DNA of 41,099 nt from a virus: positions 1-41,099 of the IMG/VR virus record IMGVR_UViG_3300049188_000037. One strand, given 5' to 3'. Under the pieces are notes generated by a model. That model was not told the origin of the DNA, searched no databases, and was given only the letters and a program-made list of their open reading frames with translations. Both the position numbers and the translations under genes were made by a program. Positions within the stretch are counted from its first letter, which is position 1; each line of letters starts with the position of its first letter. Below are positions 30,653 to 37,583 of this stretch, one piece after another.

Positions 30653-31296
30653 ACGCGTTAAAGTGCCAGCAGCGCTCGGAGGCGTGGTATGAGGCGCGTC
30701 GCGGACTGCCGACCTGTAGTCGATTCGACAAGATCCTCACGGCAGCCAAGGGCGAGCCAAGCAAGTCGCAGGAAACGCTCATCAATGAGCTTATCGCGGA
30801 ATCCATCCTGCCGCCTGAGCAAGGTCTAGTCCGCCCGCAGCTCACCAGCGCCGACATTGAGCACGGCATGATCCTCGAGGCCGAGGCACGCTGCTGCTAC
30901 GAGCTGGAGTTCGCCAGCGAGCCGGTGCGTGAAGTCGGCTTTGTGCTGGCAGAGTGCGGGCTGTACGGCGGCTCACCTGACGCGCTTGTCGGTGAGGCTG
31001 GCGGCGTGGAAATCAAATGCCCGCGAGCTGATACACACATCGGTTACGTGCGCGCGAACGTATTGCCGGTTGAATACAAGTGCCAGGTGCACGGCTACAT
31101 GGTCGTCACTGGTCGCGACTGGTGGGACTTCTTCAGTTACTATCGCGGCTTTCCGTTGCTTCGCCTGCGCGTGGAGCGGGACGCGTTCACCGCAAAGCTC
31201 GCCGCTGAGCTGCTCAACTTCTGCGCCAAGTATGACAAAGCGCGCAAGGCTTTCGGCCTGCCGACGCTCGCCGAAAAAGCAAAGGGGGCCGCATGA
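30649..31296 (+). CDS. YqaJ-type (lambda exonuclease-like) recombinase nuclease
   Basis: A 215-residue 5'-3' exonuclease candidate. I start it at ATG 30649 overlapping the previous stop. Motifs: E71 (DIEHG), D111 (GSPDALVG), E121-I-K123 (VEIKCP) and Q146 (CQVHGY), the PD-(D/E)XK set of YqaJ nucleases. It works with the ERF protein. Confidence 0.9.
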   Translation: MNALKCQQRSEAWYEARRGLPTCSRFDKILTAAKGEPSKSQETLINELIAESILPPEQGLVRPQLTSADIEHGMILEAEARCCYELEFASEPVREVGFVLAECGLYGGSPDALVGEAGGVEIKCPRADTHIGYVRANVLPVEYKCQVHGYMVVTGRDWWDFFSYYRGFPLLRLRVERDAFTAKLAAELLNFCAKYDKARKAFGLPTLAEKAKGAA

Positions 31297-31703
31297 GCTA
31301 CCTGCAGGAAACCGCGAAGGCGTGCGACTACCTGATTGACCGCGAGCTGGCACGCGAGGAAGCGCGGTCAGTTGCGCGCGCCGAGACGGTTCGCCAGATC
31401 CGCGCCACGAGGGAATCCGCTTGCCCGTACTACGTGATTATCGAGCCGGGCACATCTACGATTCTCGGCGGCCAGTATTTCGGCAATCACAGCGTCGCCA
31501 GCCAATATGCCGCGCAGCTCAGCGGTCGCGTGGTGCCAGTCTCGTGGTTTCGCTCGCACTTCAAGGCCGATCCGCTGCATGGGTTAACGGCGAATCTCGA
31601 AGGCTACAAACCGAAGGCTCCGGGAAAGTTCGTCACGGACCAAGCCGCAGTGAAGAAATACCAGCGGGCATGGCGTCAGGCCAGATTGGAGGCTCAGTCA
31701 TGA
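31293..31703 (+). CDS. Hypothetical early protein
   Basis: A 136-residue protein with a helical N-terminus (ELAREEARSVARAETVRQIR) and then a compact mixed domain containing YYVIIEPGTSTILGG. No family recognised. Overlaps both neighbours by 4 nt. Confidence 0.65.
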   Translation: MSYLQETAKACDYLIDRELAREEARSVARAETVRQIRATRESACPYYVIIEPGTSTILGGQYFGNHSVASQYAAQLSGRVVPVSWFRSHFKADPLHGLTANLEGYKPKAPGKFVTDQAAVKKYQRAWRQARLEAQS

Positions 31704-31954
31704 TCTCCGACTCTCGCCGAATCGCACACCTGGCGTTTTCGCACATCGAAGACGTAGCCGGTACGCAACTACGCCGCCTTTGCTTCGAAGGCCGCTCACC
31801 CTGCGGAAACATGGTCAAGCACGCGATCGACCTGACGCCGGCCGAGTCGGTCGATCTGGTGGAGCTGCTATTTAAGGACGCGCAGAAGGTCGCCGAGAAA
31901 GAGAGGCAGGCGACTGCGTACCTGGTGCCAGTGGATGAAAGGAAGGCGTCATGA
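31700..31954 (+). CDS. Hypothetical early protein
   Basis: An 84-residue helical protein with 'AFSHIEDVAGTQLRRL' and 'DLTPAESVDLVELLFKDAQK'. The ATG overlaps the previous stop (ATGA). Function unknown. Confidence 0.62.
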   Translation: MISDSRRIAHLAFSHIEDVAGTQLRRLCFEGRSPCGNMVKHAIDLTPAESVDLVELLFKDAQKVAEKERQATAYLVPVDERKAS

Positions 31955-32121
31955 GGCCAGGAGTTATAGCATTCCTATTCGTCGCCGGAATCTGCGTTGC
32001 TCGTATTGGCTGGGCTGTTGTCAGCAACGAAATACACCACCGCCGCCGGATGCGGATGATCGGCGCACTGAAGGCCGAGAACCGCATGGCCGAATGGGCA
32101 CCCGAGGAGGTGGAGAAATGA
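31951..32121 (+). CDS. Tiny single-pass membrane protein
   Basis: A 56-residue protein with one N-terminal hydrophobic segment (about residues 4-22, GVIAFLFVAGICVARIGWAV) and a basic helix (HHRRRMRM) followed by an acidic end. ATGA overlaps at both ends support it. Confidence 0.65.
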   Translation: MRPGVIAFLFVAGICVARIGWAVVSNEIHHRRRMRMIGALKAENRMAEWAPEEVEK

Positions 32122-32600
32122 GCCGCGCCGTCTCCATCGACCAACTGCCGATGTCCGCGAGCACGCGCCGACTAAACGCTCAGCTTCTCGGCGACACGTC
32201 ATGCGCTCAAACGCCGGTCGGTCTAGGCATGGCTAAGGCGAAGGCCGATGCCGCGAAGGATCTGCCCGAAGGTAAACGCATCCGCCAATCGAAGAAGCCG
32301 CTGATGAACGGCCTAGAGCGCGAGTTCTACGAGACGTATTTGCTGCAGTATTACACCGCGCCGCAGATTCACGCGCAACGGTTCTCGGTGCGCCTCTCTA
32401 ACGGCGAAAACTACCGCCCTGATTTCGTCTGCATCACCGGCAACGAAACCACCGTTTGGGAGTGCAAGGGCCCATTCGCCTACCGCGGCGGCCTCGAAAA
32501 GCTGAAGCGCTGCGCAACCGTCATCCCGACTGCTCGCCATGTCCTCGTCTGGAAGGAAGACGGCGAATGGAAGCAGCAGATCGTTTTACCCGAACAGTAA
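32118..32600 (+). CDS. DUF1064-like PD-(D/E)XK nuclease
   Basis: A 160-residue nuclease. Catalytic candidates are E68 (EREFYE), D102 (YRPDFVC), E115 and K117 (VWECKG). This arrangement is that of DUF1064 phage endonucleases, often proposed to resolve branched DNA. It lies just after the recombination genes, consistent with processing of recombination intermediates. Confidence 0.82.
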   Translation: MSRAVSIDQLPMSASTRRLNAQLLGDTSCAQTPVGLGMAKAKADAAKDLPEGKRIRQSKKPLMNGLEREFYETYLLQYYTAPQIHAQRFSVRLSNGENYRPDFVCITGNETTVWECKGPFAYRGGLEKLKRCATVIPTARHVLVWKEDGEWKQQIVLPEQ

Positions 32601-32713
32601 CCCACCTTCCCCGACTCCTCACGCCGCCGTGCGAGCGCGCATCTCAACATGATACAACCAGCCCGAGTGTTGGGGGCAGAAGAGCGCTACGAGGGGCGGG
32701 GCCAAATTTAACA

Positions 32714-33055
32714 ATGAATACATGGACCAAACTCCCGCCGTTACCGCGGGATAAAATCAACTTCGGCTGTATGTGCTGCTCAAGCGTGGCCGAAGTCGCG
32801 CACATGGATATGGGCATCGCGGTTGGCTTCGGGATGGCGACTGTCACCCGAGACGGCGAGCTCGTGCATGACGGCGAGCGTGAATACAGCCAAGGGCGCG
32901 AGCCGTGGACTGTGGCCGATGCCGAGAAGGCTGCCGCGGCTGATCCTGATCACGACTGGCAGATTGAACTATACGGACCGCTTCACGGCGAAACCTATCA
33001 GCGCCACGAAGCGGGTCGATGGGTCCTCGTGCGCTCCAATCAAGGCTTTGCCTGA
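32714..33055 (+). CDS. Hypothetical early protein
   Basis: A 113-residue protein with 'FGCMCCSSVAEVAHMDMG' (Cys cluster near residues 17-22) and an acidic C-terminal half ending in 'HEAGRWVLVRSNQGFA'. Structurally unrecognised. The stretch before it (32601-32713) has no visible gene. Confidence 0.6.
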   Translation: MNTWTKLPPLPRDKINFGCMCCSSVAEVAHMDMGIAVGFGMATVTRDGELVHDGEREYSQGREPWTVADAEKAAAADPDHDWQIELYGPLHGETYQRHEAGRWVLVRSNQGFA

Positions 33056-33080
33056 CCCATCCCGGGCGGGCCGTAACCCA

Positions 33081-33360
33081 AAATGCACTACAGAAACGGA
33101 AGAGAAGCGAAGAACGGCGACAAGATCGTGCGCCTGAACGGTGGTAAGGTCGAAGCCTTTGGCGTGCTGCACAGCGCGACCCCGGGCAACGATTACTGCA
33201 ACGGCAATATCGCCGTGGTTCAGTCCGCGCAGGAATACGCCTGCATGTGCGACTGCATCCACGTCGATGACCTGGCCGCGATCCTCGCGGAAAAGGGCCT
33301 CGATAAGCGCCCGGTGGGGAAGTGACCCGCCTGACAGCCGGGAAAGACCGGCACCAATTT
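33081..33360. repeat. Long direct repeat, copy 1
   Basis: About 280 bp nearly identical to 35614-35893. It covers the whole gene at 33083 plus its downstream non-coding sequence with the hairpin GCCGG-n6-CCGGC (33337-33352). Most gene differences are silent. Confidence 0.85.
33083..33325 (+). CDS. Duplicated small phage protein, copy 1
   Basis: An 80-residue protein with 'NGDKIVRLNGGKVEAFGVLH' and 'GNDYCNGNIAVVQ', a small beta-barrel-like layout, and 'ACMCDCIHVDDLAAI' toward the C-terminus. It is one of two copies differing at only four residues. Such proteins recur in phage genomes but I know no function. A Cys/His-rich patch may bind a metal. Confidence 0.75.
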   Translation: MHYRNGREAKNGDKIVRLNGGKVEAFGVLHSATPGNDYCNGNIAVVQSAQEYACMCDCIHVDDLAAILAEKGLDKRPVGK

Positions 33361-33377
33361 AAGAACGTAAGGAAACA

Positions 33378-33524
33378 ATGAATACAACGAAGCACGTAGT
33401 TTACCGCTCTCAGCAAGAGCAGATGTACGACGAGTTCATGATGGAACACCCGGAAATCGTCCTTGTGGCGCTTGGCGTCGCATTGGCGATGTGCGTGGCA
33501 ATTCTTTGGAGGGCTCGCAAATGA
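33378..33524 (+). CDS. Tiny membrane protein
   Basis: A 48-residue protein with AAGGA SD upstream and a C-terminal hydrophobic segment (about 27-44, IVLVALGVALAMCVAILW). It ends in an ATGA overlap with the next gene. Confidence 0.65.
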   Translation: MNTTKHVVYRSQQEQMYDEFMMEHPEIVLVALGVALAMCVAILWRARK

Positions 33525-34711
33525 GCGACACACCCACCCAACCCCAGCCCGACCAGCCTACCGCGGAAGCGGTGAAGGCGGCGCTAGCACTTGCCGATAA
33601 AAAAGGTAAATGGGACACCGTTTATTGCGCCCTTGAGCCATTTCGCCAAAGCGGTGATACCGACGCAGTAGATACAGCTCTGCGCGTACTCACCGCCGAA
33701 CTGCGCCGCCTGGAAGCATCCGAACGCATTGCCATCGCAGAGCGTGGAGACGCATTGCAGTCGCTTGGGTTTGCGAAGGAGGAGATTGAGCAGCTGACCG
33801 CCGAGCTGGCCGCTTGCAACGACCTTTGCTCCATTGAAGACGGTGGCGGCAAAGTGTCCGAGGTGCTAGCCCGCAAGATCACCGCCCTCCTCGCCGAGAA
33901 CGAGAAGCTGAAGGCGGAGACCGAGGTCTATCTGATGCGGCTCGCTGCCTGCTCAACCGTTGCGAACGCGAACACCTCGGAGTCCGCAGTCGTTGCTCGC
34001 AACATGCACCCGGACTATCGGTGCGCCGCTGTCGACGACGTGGCAAGGACTGTTGATAGAGAGATGGCCCTCCTCGCCCGTCTTGAGCAAGCCGAGGGGC
34101 TCACTGAGTATCTTAAAATCCAAGCAAACTCGTGGAGTAAAGTGTGGGAGGAGTTGTGCACCTGTGAGGACAGCTACAAAGCAACAGAGAGCGGTGATCC
34201 GTGCGGACGCGAGCACGCCATTTTGATCGTTCGCCACTTGAAGGCCCGTCTTGAGCAAGCCGAGGGGGTCGAGTTGCCCGCCGCGGACAAGGATCGGGCG
34301 CACTGGAAGGCCCGCGCCGACGCAGCCGAGGCCCGCATTAAGCAGCTGGAATCCGACCTCGCTGTAGTTGTCGGCTACCCATCAATCGAAGCGCGGTTAG
34401 CGGAATCAGAGCAGCGCAACGCGTGGCTGGTGGAGGCGCTGCTATCGGCCCGCGGAGGTCTGTGTGCCGCGGCAATTAAAGACGGTACAGCGGACATGAT
34501 TGCCGCCGCCATCACCGCGCAGCCCGCGACGGAGCAGGGCGCGGAGGTCCGCGAGCTGGTCAGCGGATTGCGTCACCTCCACGACGTTCAAAACGGCCCG
34601 CCCCTGGTGCAATATTGGAACGAGTGGCAGGCCGCGATGGATAACGCTGCCGCACTACTCGCCAAGTACGAGCCGCGCACCACCGAGGGCGCGGAGAAAG
34701 GCGGACGATGA
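33521..34711 (+). CDS. Coiled-coil early protein, Ead/Ea22-like layout
   Basis: A 396-residue protein with long charged helices and 'LARLEQAEG' repeated, encoded by an exact 24-nt direct repeat (34076-34099 and 34244-34267). The C-terminal 'NGPPLVQYWNEWQAAMDNAA' resembles the end of phage Ead/Ea22-type proteins. It begins at ATG 33521 overlapping the previous stop. Function unknown; probably a host-interaction accessory protein. Confidence 0.7.
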   Translation: MSDTPTQPQPDQPTAEAVKAALALADKKGKWDTVYCALEPFRQSGDTDAVDTALRVLTAELRRLEASERIAIAERGDALQSLGFAKEEIEQLTAELAACNDLCSIEDGGGKVSEVLARKITALLAENEKLKAETEVYLMRLAACSTVANANTSESAVVARNMHPDYRCAAVDDVARTVDREMALLARLEQAEGLTEYLKIQANSWSKVWEELCTCEDSYKATESGDPCGREHAILIVRHLKARLEQAEGVELPAADKDRAHWKARADAAEARIKQLESDLAVVVGYPSIEARLAESEQRNAWLVEALLSARGGLCAAAIKDGTADMIAAAITAQPATEQGAEVRELVSGLRHLHDVQNGPPLVQYWNEWQAAMDNAAALLAKYEPRTTEGAEKGGR

Positions 34712-34854
34712 AATCCGCCCAGATTAAAAAATACCGCTGTCGCCTCAGTGGCCGGAAATACACGTCCGCGCAGTGGCTCAAATTAACACCGAAGGAACGA
34801 GAGTTGTGTGTCCGCATTCCTGCAGCCACCGCGGAGAAAGGGCAGAGCGAATGA
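34708..34854 (+). CDS. Tiny basic protein
   Basis: A 48-residue basic protein (KSAQIKKYRCRLSGRKYTSA). It overlaps both neighbours by 4 nt. No domain recognised. Confidence 0.55.
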   Translation: MKSAQIKKYRCRLSGRKYTSAQWLKLTPKERELCVRIPAATAEKGQSE

Positions 34855-35087
34855 GCACGCTGCTACCTTGGCTCATGTCCGCCATCACCATAGCTGTGAT
34901 GTGGCTCGCTGGAAACCAGTGGCGCTATACGTGGCACCTGTCGTTTGTGAACCAGGCGCTGTGGATCACGTGGATTATCGGCACACAGTCGTGGGGCTTC
35001 ATTCCGATGAACGTGTGCATGTGGATCGTTAGTGCCCGCAACCTGCGCAAGTGGTCCGCCCGCGCCGCACGAAAGGCTCAGCCGTGA
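34851..35087 (+). CDS. Two-helix membrane protein
   Basis: A 78-residue protein with hydrophobic segments at about 3-20 and 36-62 and a basic C-terminus. ATGA overlap with the preceding gene and GTGA with the next. Holin-like in shape but embedded in the early operon. Confidence 0.65.
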   Translation: MSTLLPWLMSAITIAVMWLAGNQWRYTWHLSFVNQALWITWIIGTQSWGFIPMNVCMWIVSARNLRKWSARAARKAQP

Positions 35088-35389
35088 GCACGGAGCACAA
35101 TCCGGATAACGTGCCAGCCGACAAACTGCCAAAGGGGTGCCGGTTCGCGACAACCGAGGAGGTTGCAAAGCGCCGCCTTCGTCGCGCGTGGCTTTGGTCG
35201 CCACCAATGGGGTGTTTCGCGGGGCCGATCCATTGCCGCGTAGTTATCCCAAGGTGGACCTACTGCGTTCCCATCAAAGCAGTGCCGCCCCGCACCGCCA
35301 CACCCCTCACCCAAATCAAACGTATCTACGCCGCCGCTACGCCGCGCCAACAGGCCGCCGTCAGACGGTGGGGAAAAGGACTGAAATGA
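35084..35389 (+). CDS. Hypothetical early protein
   Basis: A 101-residue basic protein from GTG overlapping the previous stop. It carries several Cys and Arg/Trp residues (RRAWLWSPPMGCFAGPIHCR) and a basic C-terminal tail. Unknown. Confidence 0.6.
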   Translation: MSTEHNPDNVPADKLPKGCRFATTEEVAKRRLRRAWLWSPPMGCFAGPIHCRVVIPRWTYCVPIKAVPPRTATPLTQIKRIYAAATPRQQAAVRRWGKGLK

Positions 35390-35604
35390 CCTGGAGACCT
35401 AAAGCAGCCGGTAAGCCAGCGAGTATCTACAAAACTACCTCGCGCGAATCTTCATGTGCCGAGTGCGCTTACCGCGACGCGAATTACTGCGCCATGCGGA
35501 AGGTTAAACTCGACGTATTCACTCTGCCAGTACGCCGATGCCGCGACCAGATGCACGAGGAACGCGGCGTCCCATTTAACCAATTCCCTGATTGTCAGGG
35601 TTAA
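35386..35604 (+). CDS. Small four-Cys protein
   Basis: A 72-residue protein with Cys at 24, 27, 35 and 52 (CAEC, YC, RRC), a plausible metal-binding set. Start ATG 35386 overlaps the previous stop. Function unknown. Confidence 0.6.
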   Translation: MTWRPKAAGKPASIYKTTSRESSCAECAYRDANYCAMRKVKLDVFTLPVRRCRDQMHEERGVPFNQFPDCQG

Positions 35605-35613
35605 CACCAAATA

Positions 35614-35893
35614 AAATGCACTACAGAAACGGAAGAGAAGCGAAGAACGGCGACAAGATCGTGCGCCTGAACGGCGGTAAGGTCGAGGCCTTTGGCGTGC
35701 TGCACAGCGCGACTCCAGGCAACGACTACTGCAACGGCAATATCGCGACTATTCAGTCGGCGAATGAGTACGCCTGCATGTGCGACTGTATCCACGTCGA
35801 TGACCTGGCCGCGATCCTCGCGGAAAAGGGCCTCGATAAGCGCCCGGCGGGTAAGTGACCAGCCTGACAGCCGGGAAAGACCGGCACCAATTT
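35614..35893. repeat. Long direct repeat, copy 2
   Basis: Second copy of the 280-bp repeat of 33081-33360, including the downstream hairpin (35870-35885). The two copies enclose about 2.3 kb with the genes 33378-35604. Confidence 0.85.
35616..35858 (+). CDS. Duplicated small phage protein, copy 2
   Basis: An 80-residue near copy of the protein at 33083, differing by four residues (in the IAVVQSAQ and RPVGK regions). I start it at ATG 35616 by comparison with copy 1. A longer frame from 35592 is less likely. Confidence 0.75.
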   Translation: MHYRNGREAKNGDKIVRLNGGKVEAFGVLHSATPGNDYCNGNIATIQSANEYACMCDCIHVDDLAAILAEKGLDKRPAGK

Positions 35894-35895
35894 TT

Positions 35896-36483
35896 ATGAA
35901 TTATCACATGACCCCCGACCCGAACAACGACGCGCTGCGGGCGCTGCTGGAAACGCTGACCGGGTTCGCCGATCAGCTTCGGTATGAACTACAGCGCGGC
36001 GATTCTCCACGCAGCTATGCGGATATATTACACATTGAGTCCGTCATAGCCACGGCTCGCGAAACCACTGCAGCCCTCGCCGCCAGTCCCAAAAACGACT
36101 CGGCGCAGTGGGCAGTGGGGGCAGCGAAGGAGATCGTGGCCGAGTGGATCACTGGGATTAAGGAACAGTACGGCGTGGGCGATCCGCCCGAGCCACTTCG
36201 CCAAGTGGCCATACGTGGTAACGCCGCCATCATCCAGAAGCACGCGCCGATAGGCTCATCGCCGTCTGCGCAGGGGGAGGACTCGGCGCGGCTGGATTGG
36301 CTGGAGAAGTACTTAATGAGCCTGAGCCGCATCACCTCACCCGACATGAGCGGGCTGCGCTATGTTGGCCAGTGCTCTAACCCAGCCAAGGAACGCGGAG
36401 AAGGCGGGCCAAGCTACCTACGTATCCAAGGCGCAACCATCCGCGCCGCGATCGACGCAGCCCGAAAGGAAACCGCCAAATGA
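35896..36483 (+). CDS. Hypothetical early protein with DSARLDWLE motif
   Basis: A 195-residue protein beginning MNYHMTPDPNNDALRALLET. The C-terminal half has 'GEDSARLDWLEKYLMSL' and ends 'IRAAIDAARKETAK', a pattern common to accessory phage proteins. Function unknown. Confidence 0.65.
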   Translation: MNYHMTPDPNNDALRALLETLTGFADQLRYELQRGDSPRSYADILHIESVIATARETTAALAASPKNDSAQWAVGAAKEIVAEWITGIKEQYGVGDPPEPLRQVAIRGNAAIIQKHAPIGSSPSAQGEDSARLDWLEKYLMSLSRITSPDMSGLRYVGQCSNPAKERGEGGPSYLRIQGATIRAAIDAARKETAK

Positions 36484-36674
36484 ACGACACCGAATGCCTA
36501 GATTTTATCACCCAGCACGCCTCAAGCGTTCGCTTCTTTTATCCAGCCGATCCGCGCTATCCGCAGGGGCGCTCCTTCATTGTTCCCGCGTGCCGCGATG
36601 GCATCGAAGCCGCGGCTAAAGAAATGGCAGCGGCTGCGCAGGAGATTGCGACTCTCAAGGAGGCCAGCACATGA
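36480..36674 (+). CDS. Hypothetical early protein
   Basis: A 64-residue protein with a short aromatic N-terminus and a long Ala-rich helix (EAAAKEMAAAAQEIATLKEA). ATGA overlaps on both sides. Confidence 0.6.
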   Translation: MNDTECLDFITQHASSVRFFYPADPRYPQGRSFIVPACRDGIEAAAKEMAAAAQEIATLKEAST

Positions 36675-36991
36675 AACGCCCGAAGTCTAACAAATCGGCG
36701 AAGGCGCTGAAGGTGCTGATCCTCACAAAGCTTGATAGGCCGCAGCATATAGCGACCGATAACAGGGAAAATCGAGAGCACGCCAAGAGGCTCAAATACG
36801 ACTTCTCCACCGCCTACCTCATCCGCGCCGACCAACTGCCGGCGATCGTGGAGGCCATGGCGAAGGGACTGCATAAGGTTCAATGGCGTCACTCGTGGCG
36901 CTCGGTTTCGCCCGTAGCCAAAGAAGCACTACGCCGTTACACACGCGCTCAGTTCAAGACCATCGGCATCGACGCGAAGGAGGGGGTATGA
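36671..36991 (+). CDS. Hypothetical early protein
   Basis: A 106-residue very basic protein ('KSNKSAKALKVLILTKLDRP', later 'RRYTRAQFKTIGIDAKEGV'). Nucleic acid binding is possible. No family recognised. Confidence 0.6.
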   Translation: MKRPKSNKSAKALKVLILTKLDRPQHIATDNRENREHAKRLKYDFSTAYLIRADQLPAIVEAMAKGLHKVQWRHSWRSVSPVAKEALRRYTRAQFKTIGIDAKEGV

Positions 36992-37155
36992 GCGACGATA
37001 AAATCAAAGAGTTCTTGATGATCTACGGCGCACTGCAGCTCATCATGCTTATTCCAACGTTCATCGGCTCATGGATGGGCCGACGTGAAGCTAAGCGCCG
37101 ACTTAAGCAGTCCAGCGCCCAGCCTGCCAGCGCGGGCGGTGAGGAGGGGATGTGA
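36988..37155 (+). CDS. Tiny membrane protein
   Basis: A 55-residue protein with a hydrophobic segment (about 8-27, FLMIYGALQLIMLIPTFIGS) and a basic tail. It overlaps both neighbours by 4 nt. Confidence 0.62.
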   Translation: MSDDKIKEFLMIYGALQLIMLIPTFIGSWMGRREAKRRLKQSSAQPASAGGEEGM

Positions 37156-37583
37156 GCACGATTCATCAGCGCATTCTCAAAAAGATAGAGCTAACCAAAT
37201 CGGGATGCTGGGCGTGGAATGCGTCCAAATATAAAAACGGTTACGGCCAAGTGTGGAACGGCTTTAGGACAGAACAGGCCCACAGGGTTACGTATAAACT
37301 ATACATCGGCCCGATACCCGAAGGCCATGAAATCGACCACATCTGCCGAAATAGAGGGTGCGTAAATCCGGCCCACCTTCGATGTGTAACACACAAGGAG
37401 AACATCCGATGCAGTGGCGCTATCATGGGCGACAACGCAAGGAAAACGCATTGTAAGCGCGGGCATCCGCTATCCGGGGATAACCTAAAGGTATGCCAGG
37501 ACGGCGCTCGCCAATGCAGAACATGCCTCCGGATGCATGCGCGAAACGCAAAAGCAAGGAGGAGAGATGTCGGCATACTATAA
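37152..37583 (+). CDS. HNH homing-type endonuclease
   Basis: A 143-residue free-standing HNH nuclease. The motif is clear: IDHICRN (H63), CVNPAHL (N73, H76) and THKENIR, with a C-terminal zinc ribbon (CKRGH 101-105, C115, C122, C125). Such genes spread as selfish elements in phages. The GTG start overlaps the previous stop. Confidence 0.85.
   Translation: MSTIHQRILKKIELTKSGCWAWNASKYKNGYGQVWNGFRTEQAHRVTYKLYIGPIPEGHEIDHICRNRGCVNPAHLRCVTHKENIRCSGAIMGDNARKTHCKRGHPLSGDNLKVCQDGARQCRTCLRMHARNAKARRRDVGIL

Noticed and set aside
32844-33533. Leftward 229-codon frame
   Set aside because: Antisense to supported genes, including the duplicated gene and its hairpin.
33081-35893. CRISPR array or insertion sequence made of the repeated blocks
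   Set aside because: Only two long direct repeats exist, each covering a gene; there are no terminal inverted repeats or transposase, and no short-repeat/spacer pattern.
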